This document shows, piece by piece, positions 8,302 to 17,551 of a DNA stretch of 43,535 nucleotides. The stretch is from positions 1-43,535 of the forward strand of contig JAABTX010000015.1 in NCBI GenBank assembly GCA_011389655.1. Direction: 5' to 3'. Both the position numbers and the translations under genes were made by a program. Position 1 is the stretch's first letter. Every line of letters begins with the position of its first letter. This DNA is from Thioalkalivibrio sp. GTDB lineage: Bacteria > Pseudomonadota > Gammaproteobacteria > Ectothiorhodospirales > Ectothiorhodospiraceae. The notes beneath the pieces were generated by a model that did not search any database, was not told where the DNA came from, and saw only the letters and a list, made by a program, of their open reading frames with translations.

Positions 8302-10448
8302 TCGGTTTGGACGACGAAGCCGAACCGCGCTCCGAGGTCCGCATTCTGCTGTCGGATGACGACCCCCGCATGCTCGAGAGCCTGCGCGGGCTTCTGAGCA
8401 TGCACAAATACCAGGTAGACACCGCACCGGGCGGACGCCAGGCCCTGGAAATGCTCGAGCGGAAGCAGTATGACGTGCTGCTCCTCGACCTGGCGATGCC
8501 GGATGTCGATGGTCACGAGGTGATGCGCGGGATGAAGGAGCGCAGGATCACGACCCTGACCATCGTGGTCAGCGGCAATCCCTCGCTCGATGGCATCGCC
8601 ACCGCGCTGCGGGCGGGTGCCTACGATTACCTGAAGAAGCCCTACATTCCCGAGGAACTGCTGGCGACGGTGAACAACGCGGTGCGCAAGAAGCGGCTGG
8701 AGGAGAGCCACAAGGTGATCCAGGTGCGCCTCAACCGCTCGGAACGCCTGCATCGTCTGATCGTGAACCACTCGCCGGATATCGTGTACATCCTCGACGA
8801 CCAGGGACGCTTCAGTTTCCTGAACGCCACCGTGAGCAAGCTCCTCGGCTACACCCCGGACGAACTCCTGGGCGTGTCCCTGCTCGATGTCATGGAGGAG
8901 GACCAGCAGGAAAAGGGACGGTATTTTCTCGAGCAGGCGAAGCATCCCTACGATGAGGTCCGTTCCCTCGAAGTGGCCCTGCGGCCGAAGTTCCGGGGAC
9001 GCTCGCGCAGGCATTTCGAGCTCGTGATCTGGCCGATGCTGGACGACGAGAACCCCTACCACGATGGCGGCCGCTACCACACCTACGGCACCGCGCGCGA
9101 TATCACGGAGCGCATGGAGGCCGAGGAGTTCATCAGCTTCCAGGCCTATCATGACCTGCTGACCCGCCTCCCGAACCGCGCGCTGTTCAAGGACCGCTTG
9201 AACATCGCGCTGACCCAGGCGGCGCGCGAGGGCCATCAGCTCGCGGTGATGTTCATCGACCTTGACCGATTCAAGGTGATCAACGACTCCCTCGGGCACA
9301 CGGTCGGTGACCGCCTGCTGCAGGCCGTCAGCGAACGCCTGCTCAACTGCGTGCGCAAGGGCGATACCCTGTCCCGCTTCGGCGGCGACGAGTTCACGCT
9401 GCTGCTCCCGGAAGTCCGGGACTGGGAATCCGCGGCACAGGTCGCGGAGAAGATCCTGGCCAGCATCCGTGCACCGTTCAAGCTGGATGGCCACGAGATC
9501 TTCGTTGGCGCGAGCATCGGCATCGCAATGTTTCCCTCCGGCGGCGCCAGCATGGACGCGCTGATCAAGAATGCCGACATTGCCATGTACCGCGTGAAGA
9601 ACACCGGCCGTGACGGATTTCAGCTCTACACCCCCGAAATGGCGGGCGCCACCCAGCGCCTGCAGCTCGAGCAGGAGATGCACCGCGGGTTGGCCCGCGA
9701 CGAGTTCTTCGTCGTGTACCAGGCCCAGATGCACGCTGAACGCGGTGAGCTGATCGGTGTCGAGGCGCTGGTGCGCTGGCGACATCCCAAGCTCGGCTGC
9801 CTCGAGCCAGCCGAATTCATCTCCATCGCGGAGGAGAGCCGCCTGATCATGGAGCTGGACCGCAACACGCTGCAGCGGGCCGCCCGGGAGCTCACTCAGC
9901 ACCGCCGGCGCTTCGGCAAGGAGCTGCGGCTCTCGGTGAACGTCTCCCCCGTGATGGTCTCGCGCGAGGACTTTGTCGAGGGCGTGCTGGACATACTGCG
10001 GCAGGAGGACTTCCCGCCGGGGCTGCTGGAGATCGAGATCACCGAGAACCTGCTGCTCAACGACCGCAAGGACGTGATCGACAAGCTGCACCAGCTGAGC
10101 GAAGCCGGCGTCCAGATCGCGATCGACGACTTCGGCACCGGCTACTCCTCACTGAGCTATCTGCAGAAGCTTCCGATCCATACCCTGAAGATCGATCGCA
10201 GCTTCACGCAGCACATCAGGAACTGCGAGGAGGGGGCCTGCCTGGTGAACGCCATCGTGGCGATGGCCCAGGGGTTGCACATGGAGATCGTGGTCGAGGG
10301 TGTGGAGACCGAGATGCAGCTGGAGTACCTGAGGTCCCTCGGATGCCCGGTGGTCCAGGGCTTTCTCTACGGCCCGCCCGACACGCTGGAGAAGGTCTGG
10401 ACTCAGGCGACGGGCCGGAGCCGGGAAGCCAGCGCCGCCGGGTTGTGA
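8298..10448 (+). CDS. Response regulator with PAS, GGDEF and EAL domains (c-di-GMP turnover)
   Basis: 716 residues. REC (about 14-128) has the acid pocket Asp20/Asp21, phospho-acceptor Asp64 (LLLDLAMPD), Ser92 and Lys114, all that phosphorylation needs. PAS spans about 145-275 (HSPDIVYILDDQGRFSFLNATV). GGDEF follows at about 282-445, with an intact FGGDEF active site (362-366) and an inhibitory I-site RKGD (353-356). EAL covers about 455-700, with EALVRW (489-494), ENLLLN, IDDFGTGYSS (609-618), VVEGVETE and QGFLYGPP. Both the cyclase and phosphodiesterase signatures look active, so net output is probably set by REC and PAS. The start overlaps the stop of the HDOD gene (ATGA at 8298-8301), indicating translational coupling. 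The partner kinase is not evident, because the coupled protein lacks the phospho-accepting His. Layout and motifs are firm; the physiological output is not. Confidence 0.93.
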   Translation: MIGLDDEAEPRSEVRILLSDDDPRMLESLRGLLSMHKYQVDTAPGGRQALEMLERKQYDVLLLDLAMPDVDGHEVMRGMKERRITTLTIVVSGNPSLDGIATALRAGAYDYLKKPYIPEELLATVNNAVRKKRLEESHKVIQVRLNRSERLHRLIVNHSPDIVYILDDQGRFSFLNATVSKLLGYTPDELLGVSLLDVMEEDQQEKGRYFLEQAKHPYDEVRSLEVALRPKFRGRSRRHFELVIWPMLDDENPYHDGGRYHTYGTARDITERMEAEEFISFQAYHDLLTRLPNRALFKDRLNIALTQAAREGHQLAVMFIDLDRFKVINDSLGHTVGDRLLQAVSERLLNCVRKGDTLSRFGGDEFTLLLPEVRDWESAAQVAEKILASIRAPFKLDGHEIFVGASIGIAMFPSGGASMDALIKNADIAMYRVKNTGRDGFQLYTPEMAGATQRLQLEQEMHRGLARDEFFVVYQAQMHAERGELIGVEALVRWRHPKLGCLEPAEFISIAEESRLIMELDRNTLQRAARELTQHRRRFGKELRLSVNVSPVMVSREDFVEGVLDILRQEDFPPGLLEIEITENLLLNDRKDVIDKLHQLSEAGVQIAIDDFGTGYSSLSYLQKLPIHTLKIDRSFTQHIRNCEEGACLVNAIVAMAQGLHMEIVVEGVETEMQLEYLRSLGCPVVQGFLYGPPDTLEKVWTQATGRSREASAAGL

Positions 10449-10505
10449 AGACTCCGCATCAACGATCGATGGCGTGCCGCCGCGTCGGCCGTGCACCGTC
10501 GCGGG

Positions 10506-10534
10506 TTCTTCCCGCGCGGTGAATCCGCTAGCAT
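10506..10534 (+). promoter_or_regulatory. Weak promoter candidate before rluC
   Basis: TTCTTC (10506-10511), a 17-base spacer and TAGCAT (10529-10534) end 6 bases before the rluC ATG at 10541. The same stretch holds a CGCGGG-TTCTT-CCCGCG hairpin (10500-10516) that could instead end the upstream transcript. Both readings are weak. Confidence 0.22.
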
Positions 10535-10540
10535 CTTGCG

Positions 10541-11509
10541 ATGGCCAAGCCTTCCGGTCCCATCCTCCTGAGTGTTCCCGCCGTGGCAGAGGGTCAGCGT
10601 CTGGACAACTTCCTGCTGCGGCAGCTGAAGGGCGTTCCCCGCAGCCTGGTCTACCGACTGGTGCGCAAGGGGGCCATCCGGGTGAACGGGCGCCGGGTCC
10701 GGGTCGAGCGCCGGGTGTCTGGCGGGGACGAGATCCGGGTGCCTCCCCTGGATCGTCCCGCCGATGCCGGTGCCGAGACGCCGGTGCACGTCCCGGATGG
10801 GGTGCTGCGCCTTCTGCGAGCCGGGATCATCCACGAGGACGACGACTACCTGGTGCTGGACAAACCCGCCGGCCTGGCGGTACACGGCGGTAGCGGGTTG
10901 TCGTTTGGCATCATCGAGGCCGCACGCCTCCTGCGCCCGGGGGAACCGCTGGAACTGGGCCACCGGCTGGATCGCGAGACCAGCGGGTGCCTCGTGCTCA
11001 CCAAGAGCCGGCGCGGACTGCAGGCCTTTCACGAGGCCCTGCGCGCCGGGCACGTGGCCAAGCGCTACCTCGCGCTGGTGGCCGGACGCTGGCAGGGTCC
11101 GCCGCGACGCTGCGATCTGCCGATCGCTAAGGAACGGGACGGCACCGGCCGCAGACGCATGCGGGCGGTGGCACAGTCCGATGCCGCCACCGCGCGATCC
11201 GCCATCAGCCTGTTCACGCCGGTGGAGCCGTACGGACAGTTCACGCTGGTGGCGGTCGATATCGGCACCGGGAGAACCCATCAGATACGGGTCCACGGAG
11301 GGGCACTGGGGCACCCGGTCGCAGGCGATCACGACTACGGAAACCCGGAGGCCAACCGGACGGCGCGGGCCGCGGGACTGCAGCGCATGTTCCTGCACGC
11401 CCAGTCGATCCGCTTTCCCGACTGGCAGGGAGAGGAGCGGCTCTACTCCGCGCCCCTGCCGGACGACCTGCAGGATGTGCTGCAGACCCTCGCGGAGGGC
11501 GGCCGATGA
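10541..11509 (+). CDS. rluC: 23S rRNA pseudouridine synthase RluC
   Basis: 322 residues, close to the family length. An N-terminal S4 RNA-binding domain (about 17-75; RLDNFLLRQLKGVPRSLVYRL, then GAIRVNGRRV) is followed by the RluA-type catalytic domain with the signature HRLDRETSG (141-149), where Asp144 is the catalytic residue. In E. coli RluC modifies three uridines (955, 2504, 2580) of 23S rRNA; the same role is inferred. In E. coli and Pseudomonas rluC sits beside and divergent from rne. Here about 6.6 kb with three signalling genes separates them. The stop overlaps the next start (ATGA at 11506-11509), so the HAD phosphatase gene is co-translated. Confidence 0.93.
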   Translation: MAKPSGPILLSVPAVAEGQRLDNFLLRQLKGVPRSLVYRLVRKGAIRVNGRRVRVERRVSGGDEIRVPPLDRPADAGAETPVHVPDGVLRLLRAGIIHEDDDYLVLDKPAGLAVHGGSGLSFGIIEAARLLRPGEPLELGHRLDRETSGCLVLTKSRRGLQAFHEALRAGHVAKRYLALVAGRWQGPPRRCDLPIAKERDGTGRRRMRAVAQSDAATARSAISLFTPVEPYGQFTLVAVDIGTGRTHQIRVHGGALGHPVAGDHDYGNPEANRTARAAGLQRMFLHAQSIRFPDWQGEERLYSAPLPDDLQDVLQTLAEGGR

Positions 11510-12189
11510 TCCCGCGCACGCGATCGGATGCGCTGGCGCTGGTCGCCTTCGACTGGGACGGGACGCTGATCGACTCGATCGCGCGCATCGTGCGCTGCCT
11601 CCACCTCGCGATCGAGGAGATCGGTGCCGAGTCCCGGAGCGATGCGCAGCTCAGGGACATCATCGGGCTCGGCGTGCAGCAGGCCACGGAGGACCTCTAC
11701 CCGGGGGCGGATGACGTCTTCATGAGAGAACTCACGCGCGCCTATCGCGCACATTATCTGGAACGGGACACCACACCGACGCCGCTGTATCCCGATGCCG
11801 AGGCCACTCTGCGGATCCTCGCCGAGCGCGGGTTTCTGCTGGCAGTGGCTACCGGGAAGTCGCGCCGCGGCCTGGACGAGGCGCTGGCGGTCAGCGGACT
11901 GGGCGGCTACTTCGACGCGACGGTCACCGCCGACGAGCACCCGTCCAAGCCGCATCCGGGCATGCTGGCGCACCTGCTCGATCGTCTGGGGGTTGATCGC
12001 CGGGATGCGGTGATGATCGGTGACAGCGCCTACGATCTCCTGATGGCCCGGAGCCTCAGGGTACTGGGGGTGGGAATCACCCACGGGGCACACGACAGAT
12101 ATCGTCTGCGGCGCAGCGGAGCCGCAGCGCTGATTGACGAGCTCTCCGAGATCCCGCCCCTGCTGGAGCCGGGGCGACGCCCCACCTGA
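11506..12189 (+). CDS. HAD-superfamily hydrolase, phosphoglycolate-phosphatase-like
   Basis: 227 residues. All four HAD motifs are visible: motif I FDWDGTLIDS with nucleophile Asp16 and Asp18, motif II in VATGKSRRG, motif III Lys in SKPHPGML, and motif IV MIGDSAYDLLMA. The helical cap between motifs I and II places it in subfamily IA, with phosphoglycolate phosphatases and phosphonatases. The same kind of gene follows rluC in Pseudomonas, where its substrate is not settled, so I give no symbol. ATGA overlap with rluC and the following sppA suggest one transcript. The reaction is phosphomonoester hydrolysis in the cytosol; the natural substrate is unknown. Confidence 0.85.
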   Translation: MIPRTRSDALALVAFDWDGTLIDSIARIVRCLHLAIEEIGAESRSDAQLRDIIGLGVQQATEDLYPGADDVFMRELTRAYRAHYLERDTTPTPLYPDAEATLRILAERGFLLAVATGKSRRGLDEALAVSGLGGYFDATVTADEHPSKPHPGMLAHLLDRLGVDRRDAVMIGDSAYDLLMARSLRVLGVGITHGAHDRYRLRRSGAAALIDELSEIPPLLEPGRRPT

Positions 12190-12294
12190 ATTTCCGGGGC
12201 GCTCCAGGGTCCCTTGCGATGTCCGGCGCGAGCCGGGCCCGCACCCGTCACGCCGGCATGTCCGGCTGTTCAGCAACGCAATCAGGAAGGATTC

Positions 12295-13266
12295 ATGGCC
12301 AATTCAAATCCGGAAGAACAATCGAACTGGGAACGGGAGACGCTGGAAAAGCTGCTGCTTGCGCAGGTGACGGAGCAGCGGCGGGCGCGGCGCTGGGGCA
12401 TATTCCTCAAGCTGCTGCTGCTCGCCTACCTGTTTGCCCTGCTGTTTCTCGTATGGGGCGGGGATCTGGGACTTTCCGAGCTGTTCGGCGGGGACAAGGA
12501 GCCGCAGGAGCACGTAGCCGTCATTGACATCGAGGGGCTGATCGCCAGTGCGTCAACGGCGAATGCCGAGGACATCAACAAGACGCTGCGCGAGGCCTTC
12601 GAGCAGGACGAGACCTCCGCGGTGATGCTGCGGATCAACAGCGGGGGTGGCAGCCCGGTGCAGGCCGGTCTGATCCACGACGAGATCCGGCGCCTGCGCG
12701 AGTCGCACGAGGAGATTCCCGTTTACGCGGTGATCGCCGACGCGGGCGCATCCGGCGCCTACTACATCGCGGTGGCCGCCGACGAGATCTACGCCGACAA
12801 GGGCAGCATCGTCGGCTCGATCGGCGTTCGCCTGGACAGCTTCGGGCTGGTTGACCTGATGGATAGCTGGGGGGTCGAACGACGCCTGTTCACTGCCGGC
12901 GAGAACAAGGGCCTGCTGGATCCCTTCCTGCCGCTGCAGGACGAGGAGGTGGCGCACGTGGAGAACCTCATCGGGCAGATCCACGAGCAGTTCATCAGTG
13001 TCGTGCGCGAGGGCCGCGGCGATCGCCTGGATGAGCAGCAGGAGGACATCTTCAGCGGCCTGGTCTGGACCGGGGTCGAGGCGCTGGACCTGGGGCTCAT
13101 CGACGGTCTGGGCGATGACCGCTTCGTGGCCCACGAGGTGATCGGCATCGAGCGGATGGTCCTGTTCGAACCCAAGCGCACCGCGCTGGAGCTGTTGCTG
13201 GAAGACTTCGGGGTCGCGATCGGAAATCGCATCCTGGACTGGCAGAACACCCCGCAGTGGCGTTGA
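12295..13266 (+). CDS. sppA: Signal peptide peptidase SppA, short single-domain type
   Basis: 323 residues from ATG 12295, which has a strong AGGAAGG site 4 bases upstream. One N-terminal membrane anchor (about 35-56, FLKLLLLAYLFALLFLVW) is followed by an S49 protease domain facing the periplasm. The catalytic serine is Ser153 in DAGASGAYY. Lys205 in AGENKG lies 52 residues further on, the spacing of the Ser-Lys dyad of Bacillus subtilis SppA. It is half the length of the E. coli two-domain enzyme and probably works as a larger oligomer. It degrades remnant signal peptides in the inner membrane. A 105-base gap separates it from the HAD gene. It is convergent with csiV. Confidence 0.92.
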   Translation: MANSNPEEQSNWERETLEKLLLAQVTEQRRARRWGIFLKLLLLAYLFALLFLVWGGDLGLSELFGGDKEPQEHVAVIDIEGLIASASTANAEDINKTLREAFEQDETSAVMLRINSGGGSPVQAGLIHDEIRRLRESHEEIPVYAVIADAGASGAYYIAVAADEIYADKGSIVGSIGVRLDSFGLVDLMDSWGVERRLFTAGENKGLLDPFLPLQDEEVAHVENLIGQIHEQFISVVREGRGDRLDEQQEDIFSGLVWTGVEALDLGLIDGLGDDRFVAHEVIGIERMVLFEPKRTALELLLEDFGVAIGNRILDWQNTPQWR

Positions 13267-13352
13267 GCGCTGCGAGGTGCACCAGGCGCACCGGGCCCAC
13301 CGGCGCGGGGACGCATTCGGCCCGGCCGGCCAGCACCGGGAACCGTGGGACG

Positions 13353-14042
13353 TCAGTCGTCGATGCGCGTAACTCGGGCGATGATGCCGACCGCCGGGTG
13401 GTCCAGATAGAAGAGCTCTTCGCCGGAGTTCATGCGCTGGCTGCCGCGTACTGGCACCGCCGGGTATGCGTCGGGATCGATGGCGACCGCCTGGGTCGCG
13501 TGGAAGATCAGATCGGTCTCGAGATGCAGGAACCGGCCGACCCAGACCCGTAGCCGGCCCTCGAGTTCGTAGCGCTCGGTCCCGGCGGCGAGGGCGCGGA
13601 GACCGGCTGCCACCGCCGTTCCCCCGTCATCCTGCCGTTCCTGCCCCTCGGGAGCCCTGAGTCCGAGGTACCGACCCTCCTGCACCTGGATCCAGGGGGT
13701 GGCCTGGTAGCCCCGACCGACCTGATCCCAGGCGAGGCGGGCCAGCACGCGCCCCTGTCCCGAGCGCTCGATGCGCGAGGCGACGTTCTCGAGTTCGAAT
13801 CCGTCCATCGACGGTCGAATCGGCCCCTCGCCAATGGCGAACCCGGACAGGTCGGGAGCCATTGACCGGGCGACGGCATCCATGAAGGCCCGGCTCTCCG
13901 GACCCAGGTGCTCGAAGATCACCAGCTCGATCCGGTAGCGGCGGCCCACCTGGGTCGCGCCTGGGCCGGGCAACAGCGCGAGCAGCGGAAGGGCGGCGAC
14001 GCGGGACAGGAATCGTCTTCGGGGGCTCGGGTTCATGGGCAT
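13353..14042 (-). CDS. csiV: CsiV-like periplasmic protein
   Basis: 229 residues from ATG 14042. The frame is also open from an ATG at 14057 that overlaps the mfd stop as ATGA, but the strong ribosome site AGGAAGG (14054-14048) lies after that codon and 5 bases before ATG 14042, so 14042 (or 14036) is preferred. A signal peptide (SPRRRFLSRVAALPLLALLPG) precedes a mature part starting RYRIELVIFEH and ending with the GRLRVWVGRFLHLETDL segment typical of CsiV. In Vibrio cholerae CsiV binds peptidoglycan and activates PBP1a through LpoA. It commonly lies next to mfd. No lipobox Cys is present, so it should be soluble. The family call rests on these segments and the neighbourhood. Confidence 0.72.
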   Translation of the reverse strand: MPMNPSPRRRFLSRVAALPLLALLPGPGATQVGRRYRIELVIFEHLGPESRAFMDAVARSMAPDLSGFAIGEGPIRPSMDGFELENVASRIERSGQGRVLARLAWDQVGRGYQATPWIQVQEGRYLGLRAPEGQERQDDGGTAVAAGLRALAAGTERYELEGRLRVWVGRFLHLETDLIFHATQAVAIDPDAYPAVPVRGSQRMNSGEELFYLDHPAVGIIARVTRIDD

Positions 14043-14053
14043 CTTTTCCTTCC

Positions 14054-17000
14054 TCATGCGGCCTGGCGCTCGGGCGCGATCTGGTTCAGCAGCTGTTCCA
14101 CCGCGGAGACGCGGGCCTCCAGGGTCTCGATGTCGGCGTGAAAGCGGAAGGCCTTCTCCCCGTCGAGCCGGTAATGCCCGGGGTCCGACTGTACCAGCCG
14201 CACCATCGCTCCGACATCGACACGGGGTTGCCGGCCGAAGAGGAGGCGTCCGCCGCCGGGTCCGAGTTCCAGCTTGCGGATGCCGAGCGGCAGCAGCCGC
14301 AGTCGCAGCCGGGTCGCGGCCATGAGGGCCCGGGCGGGATCGGGCAGCAGACCGAAGCGATCGATCAGCTCCACCTCCAGGTCGCGCAGGGCGGTGGTGT
14401 CAGGCGCACTCGCGAGGCGCTTGTACAGGATCAGGCGGGTGTGTACGTCGGGGACATAGTCCTCGGGAAGCAGCGCCGGCAACCCCGGTTCCACCTCTGT
14501 GGTGGTTGTCGCGGTCTCCGCGTCCGGCATATGTCCTGAGCGCAGGGCATTCACCGCCCGGTTCAGCAGGTCGTTGTACAGGGTGAAACCGACCTCCTGG
14601 ATCTGGCCGCTCTGTTCCGCGCCCAGCAGTTCGCCGGCCCCCCGGATCTCGAGGTCATGGCTCGCCAGTGTGAAACCGACACCGAGATCCTCAAGCTCGG
14701 AGATGGCCTCGAGCCGTTTGCGGGCATCGGCGGTCATCGCCTTCGGCGGTGGTGTCAGCAGGTAGGCGTAGGCCCGATGGTGGGATCGGCCGACGCGGCC
14801 GCGCAGCTGGTGCATCTGCGCCAGTCCCAGCCGGTCCGCTCGGTTCATGATGATGGTGTTCGCGGTCGGCACGTCGATGCCTGTCTCGATGATGGTGGTG
14901 CAGACCAGGATGTTGAAGCGACGGTGGTAGAAGTCGAGCATCACCTGCTCGAGCTCGCGCTCCCGCATCTGGCCGTGCGCAATGCCGACGCGGGCGCCAG
15001 GCAGCAGTTCCTGCACCCGGCTCGCGGTGCGGGCGATGGTCTCGACCTCGTTGTGCAGGAAGTAGACCTGGCCGCCGCGGCGCATCTCGCGCAGGCAGGC
15101 CTCCTGGATCACCGCGTCGTTCCATTCGCTGACGAAGGTCTTGATCGCGAGCCGCTCGCGCGGGGGCGTGGCGATGATCGACAGATCGCGCAGACCGGCC
15201 AGCGCCATGTTCAGCGTGCGCGGGATCGGTGTCGCGGTGAGGGTGAGCATGTCCACCTCGGCGCGCAGCCGCTTCAGCGCCTCCTTGTGGCGAACGCCGA
15301 AACGCTGTTCCTCGTCCACGATCACCAGTCCCAGATTGCTGAACTCCAGTCCACCCTGGAGCAGCTTGTGCGTGCCGATCACGATATCGATCCTGCCCTC
15401 GGCCAGGCCCTGGAGCACGGCGGCCTGGTCGCGGGCGCTGCGGAAGCGCGAAAGGGACTCGATCCGTACCGGCCAGTCCGCGAAGCGGTCACTGAAGTTC
15501 TGGTGGTGCTGCTGGGCGAGCAGGGTGGTCGGAACCAGCACCACCACCTGCCGGTGGTTCTGCACCGCGACGAAGGCCGCACGCATCGCGACTTCGGTCT
15601 TGCCGAAGCCGACGTCGCCGCAGACCACGCGGTCCATCGGCTGGGTAGCCGCCATGTCCGCGAGCACGGCCGTGATCGCCTGTGCCTGGTCCGCCGTCTC
15701 CTCGAACGGAAAGGCGGCCGCGAAGGCATGGTAGTCGGGCGTCTCGATCTCGAAGGACGTTCCCTCGCGGGCCGCACGGCGTGCGTGGATCTCCAGCAGC
15801 TCAGCCGCCACGTCGCGCGCCTTCTCCGCGGCCTTGCGCCGTGCCCGTGCCCACTGTTCGCTGCCCAGCCGATGCAGGGGAGCGTGGTCACTGTCGGCCC
15901 CGGTGTAGCGGCTGATCAGGTGCAGCGAGGAGACGGGTACGTAGAGCCTGGCCTGATCGGCGTATTCCAGCGCCAGAAATTCTCCCGGCTGACCACCGAT
16001 GGTCAGGGTCTGCAGCCCGAGATAGCGCCCGACGCCGTTTTCCTCGTGCACCACCGGCGCGCCGACATGGAGGTCGCCGAGGTTCTGGATCACCGCATCC
16101 GCATCCCGGGTCGGACGGGACCGGCGCCGCGACTGCATCGCGCGAAGCCCGAACAGCGCGGCCTCCGGCACCACCGCGATCTCCCCCGGCAGCTGGAAGC
16201 CTTCGGACAGCGCGGCGACCGTGAGCATTGTCGGTGCATCCCCGGACAGGAATGCCGTCCAGTCCGTCACCGGCTGGGCGTCGATGTCCTGCTCGCGCAG
16301 GAGCGTCGCCAGGGCCTCGCGCCTTCCGGCGGACTCCGCGGTCAGAAGCACGCGCTGGGGTCCGCGCAGGAAGCCGTGCAGACGTTCCGTGGATTCAGGC
16401 CGGCCGTGCTGGATGCCGAGCTCGGGCAGCGGGTCCCGCCGGAATGCTACCCGCTTGCCGCGATCAGCCGGCAGCGGCGCGGCGTTCGGACCCAGGGCGA
16501 TCCCGGACCGGCCGCCGAGGGCCTCGACGAGATGGCCGGCGTCCAGGTAGAGCTCCTCCGGCGGCAGCAGCGGACGGTCGACCTGGTGCCGCAGCTGCTC
16601 ATGGCGGGACGCGACCTCCGCGGCAAAGCGGGAAGCGGCCCCCTCGATGTCACCGAACTGGACCAGCCGGGCATCGATGCAGTAGTCGAAGAGGTCGTCG
16701 AGCCGTTCGAAAAAGAGTGGCAGGTAGGACTCGACCCCGGCCGGGGCGAGTCCCTCGCTGACATCACGGTACACCGCGTGCCGGGAGGGATCGCCCGCGA
16801 AGCGGGCCCGGTAGCGCCCGCGAAAGGCCTTCACCGACTCGGGATTCAGCGGAAACTCGTGGCCCGGCAGGATCTCCAGCGCCTCCACGCGTCCGGTCGA
16901 GCGCTGCGACTCGGGGTCGAAGTGGCGCAGGGAATCGACCTCGTCGTCAAGGAATTCGACCCTGACGGGATTCTCCGCACCCATCGGGAAGACGTCCAGG

Positions 17001-17536
17001 ATCTCGCCGCGCATCGCGAACTCGCCATGGGTGAGCACCTGCTGCACCGGCGCATATCCGGCGTCGGCAAGGGCTTCGCGCAGCTGCATCCGGTCGAGCC
17101 GCTGGCCAACCTTCAGTACCAGGCAATTGCCCATCAGCCACTGGCGGGGCGGCAGGCGCTGCATCAGCGTGGCTACCGGCACGATGACCAGTCCGCGCTG
17201 CAGGGACGGCAGACGGTAGAGGGTACGCAGGCGCTCGGAGACGATGTCTTCGTGCGGCGAAAACACGTCGAAGGGCAGGGTCTCCCAGTCGGGCAGACGC
17301 AACACGGGCAACTCGCTGTCCGCGGCGAAGAACGACCATTCCAGGGCCAGCTGGTCTGCCGCCTCATTGCTCTCCGTCACCACCAGCAGCGGGTGGTCGA
17401 AGCGCCGGGCGGCCCGCGACAGGGCGAGCACCGCGGCGGTAAAGCCGAGGTCGGTCCAGGTCTCGAATCCGGAAGAGGGGAGACGCCCCGGGTTCAGCGG
17501 GTCTCGGGCGGCGTCAGGCATGTTGGGATCGCGCAT
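14054..17536 (-). CDS. mfd: Transcription-repair coupling factor Mfd
   Basis: 1160 residues from ATG 17536 (1155 from ATG 17521), against 1148 in E. coli. The frame remains open to 17599, but a good -10 box (17557-17552) lies inside that extension, so the longer start is unlikely. The N-terminal UvrB-like part is followed by the RNA polymerase interaction domain (APVVHEENGVGRYLGL) and the RecG-like motor with Walker A GDVGFGKTEV (about residue 640), DEEQ (about 740) and TATPIPRTL. Next comes a helicase C domain (QVYFLHNEVE) and the autoinhibitory C-terminal domain. Mfd pushes stalled RNA polymerase off lesions and recruits UvrA. Its stop touches the csiV region (ATGA), so both genes share a transcript. 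Confidence 0.96.
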   Translation of the reverse strand: MRDPNMPDAARDPLNPGRLPSSGFETWTDLGFTAAVLALSRAARRFDHPLLVVTESNEAADQLALEWSFFAADSELPVLRLPDWETLPFDVFSPHEDIVSERLRTLYRLPSLQRGLVIVPVATLMQRLPPRQWLMGNCLVLKVGQRLDRMQLREALADAGYAPVQQVLTHGEFAMRGEILDVFPMGAENPVRVEFLDDEVDSLRHFDPESQRSTGRVEALEILPGHEFPLNPESVKAFRGRYRARFAGDPSRHAVYRDVSEGLAPAGVESYLPLFFERLDDLFDYCIDARLVQFGDIEGAASRFAAEVASRHEQLRHQVDRPLLPPEELYLDAGHLVEALGGRSGIALGPNAAPLPADRGKRVAFRRDPLPELGIQHGRPESTERLHGFLRGPQRVLLTAESAGRREALATLLREQDIDAQPVTDWTAFLSGDAPTMLTVAALSEGFQLPGEIAVVPEAALFGLRAMQSRRRSRPTRDADAVIQNLGDLHVGAPVVHEENGVGRYLGLQTLTIGGQPGEFLALEYADQARLYVPVSSLHLISRYTGADSDHAPLHRLGSEQWARARRKAAEKARDVAAELLEIHARRAAREGTSFEIETPDYHAFAAAFPFEETADQAQAITAVLADMAATQPMDRVVCGDVGFGKTEVAMRAAFVAVQNHRQVVVLVPTTLLAQQHHQNFSDRFADWPVRIESLSRFRSARDQAAVLQGLAEGRIDIVIGTHKLLQGGLEFSNLGLVIVDEEQRFGVRHKEALKRLRAEVDMLTLTATPIPRTLNMALAGLRDLSIIATPPRERLAIKTFVSEWNDAVIQEACLREMRRGGQVYFLHNEVETIARTASRVQELLPGARVGIAHGQMRERELEQVMLDFYHRRFNILVCTTIIETGIDVPTANTIIMNRADRLGLAQMHQLRGRVGRSHHRAYAYLLTPPPKAMTADARKRLEAISELEDLGVGFTLASHDLEIRGAGELLGAEQSGQIQEVGFTLYNDLLNRAVNALRSGHMPDAETATTTTEVEPGLPALLPEDYVPDVHTRLILYKRLASAPDTTALRDLEVELIDRFGLLPDPARALMAATRLRLRLLPLGIRKLELGPGGGRLLFGRQPRVDVGAMVRLVQSDPGHYRLDGEKAFRFHADIETLEARVSAVEQLLNQIAPERQAA

Positions 17537-17551
17537 GGGTGGTGGCGCGCC

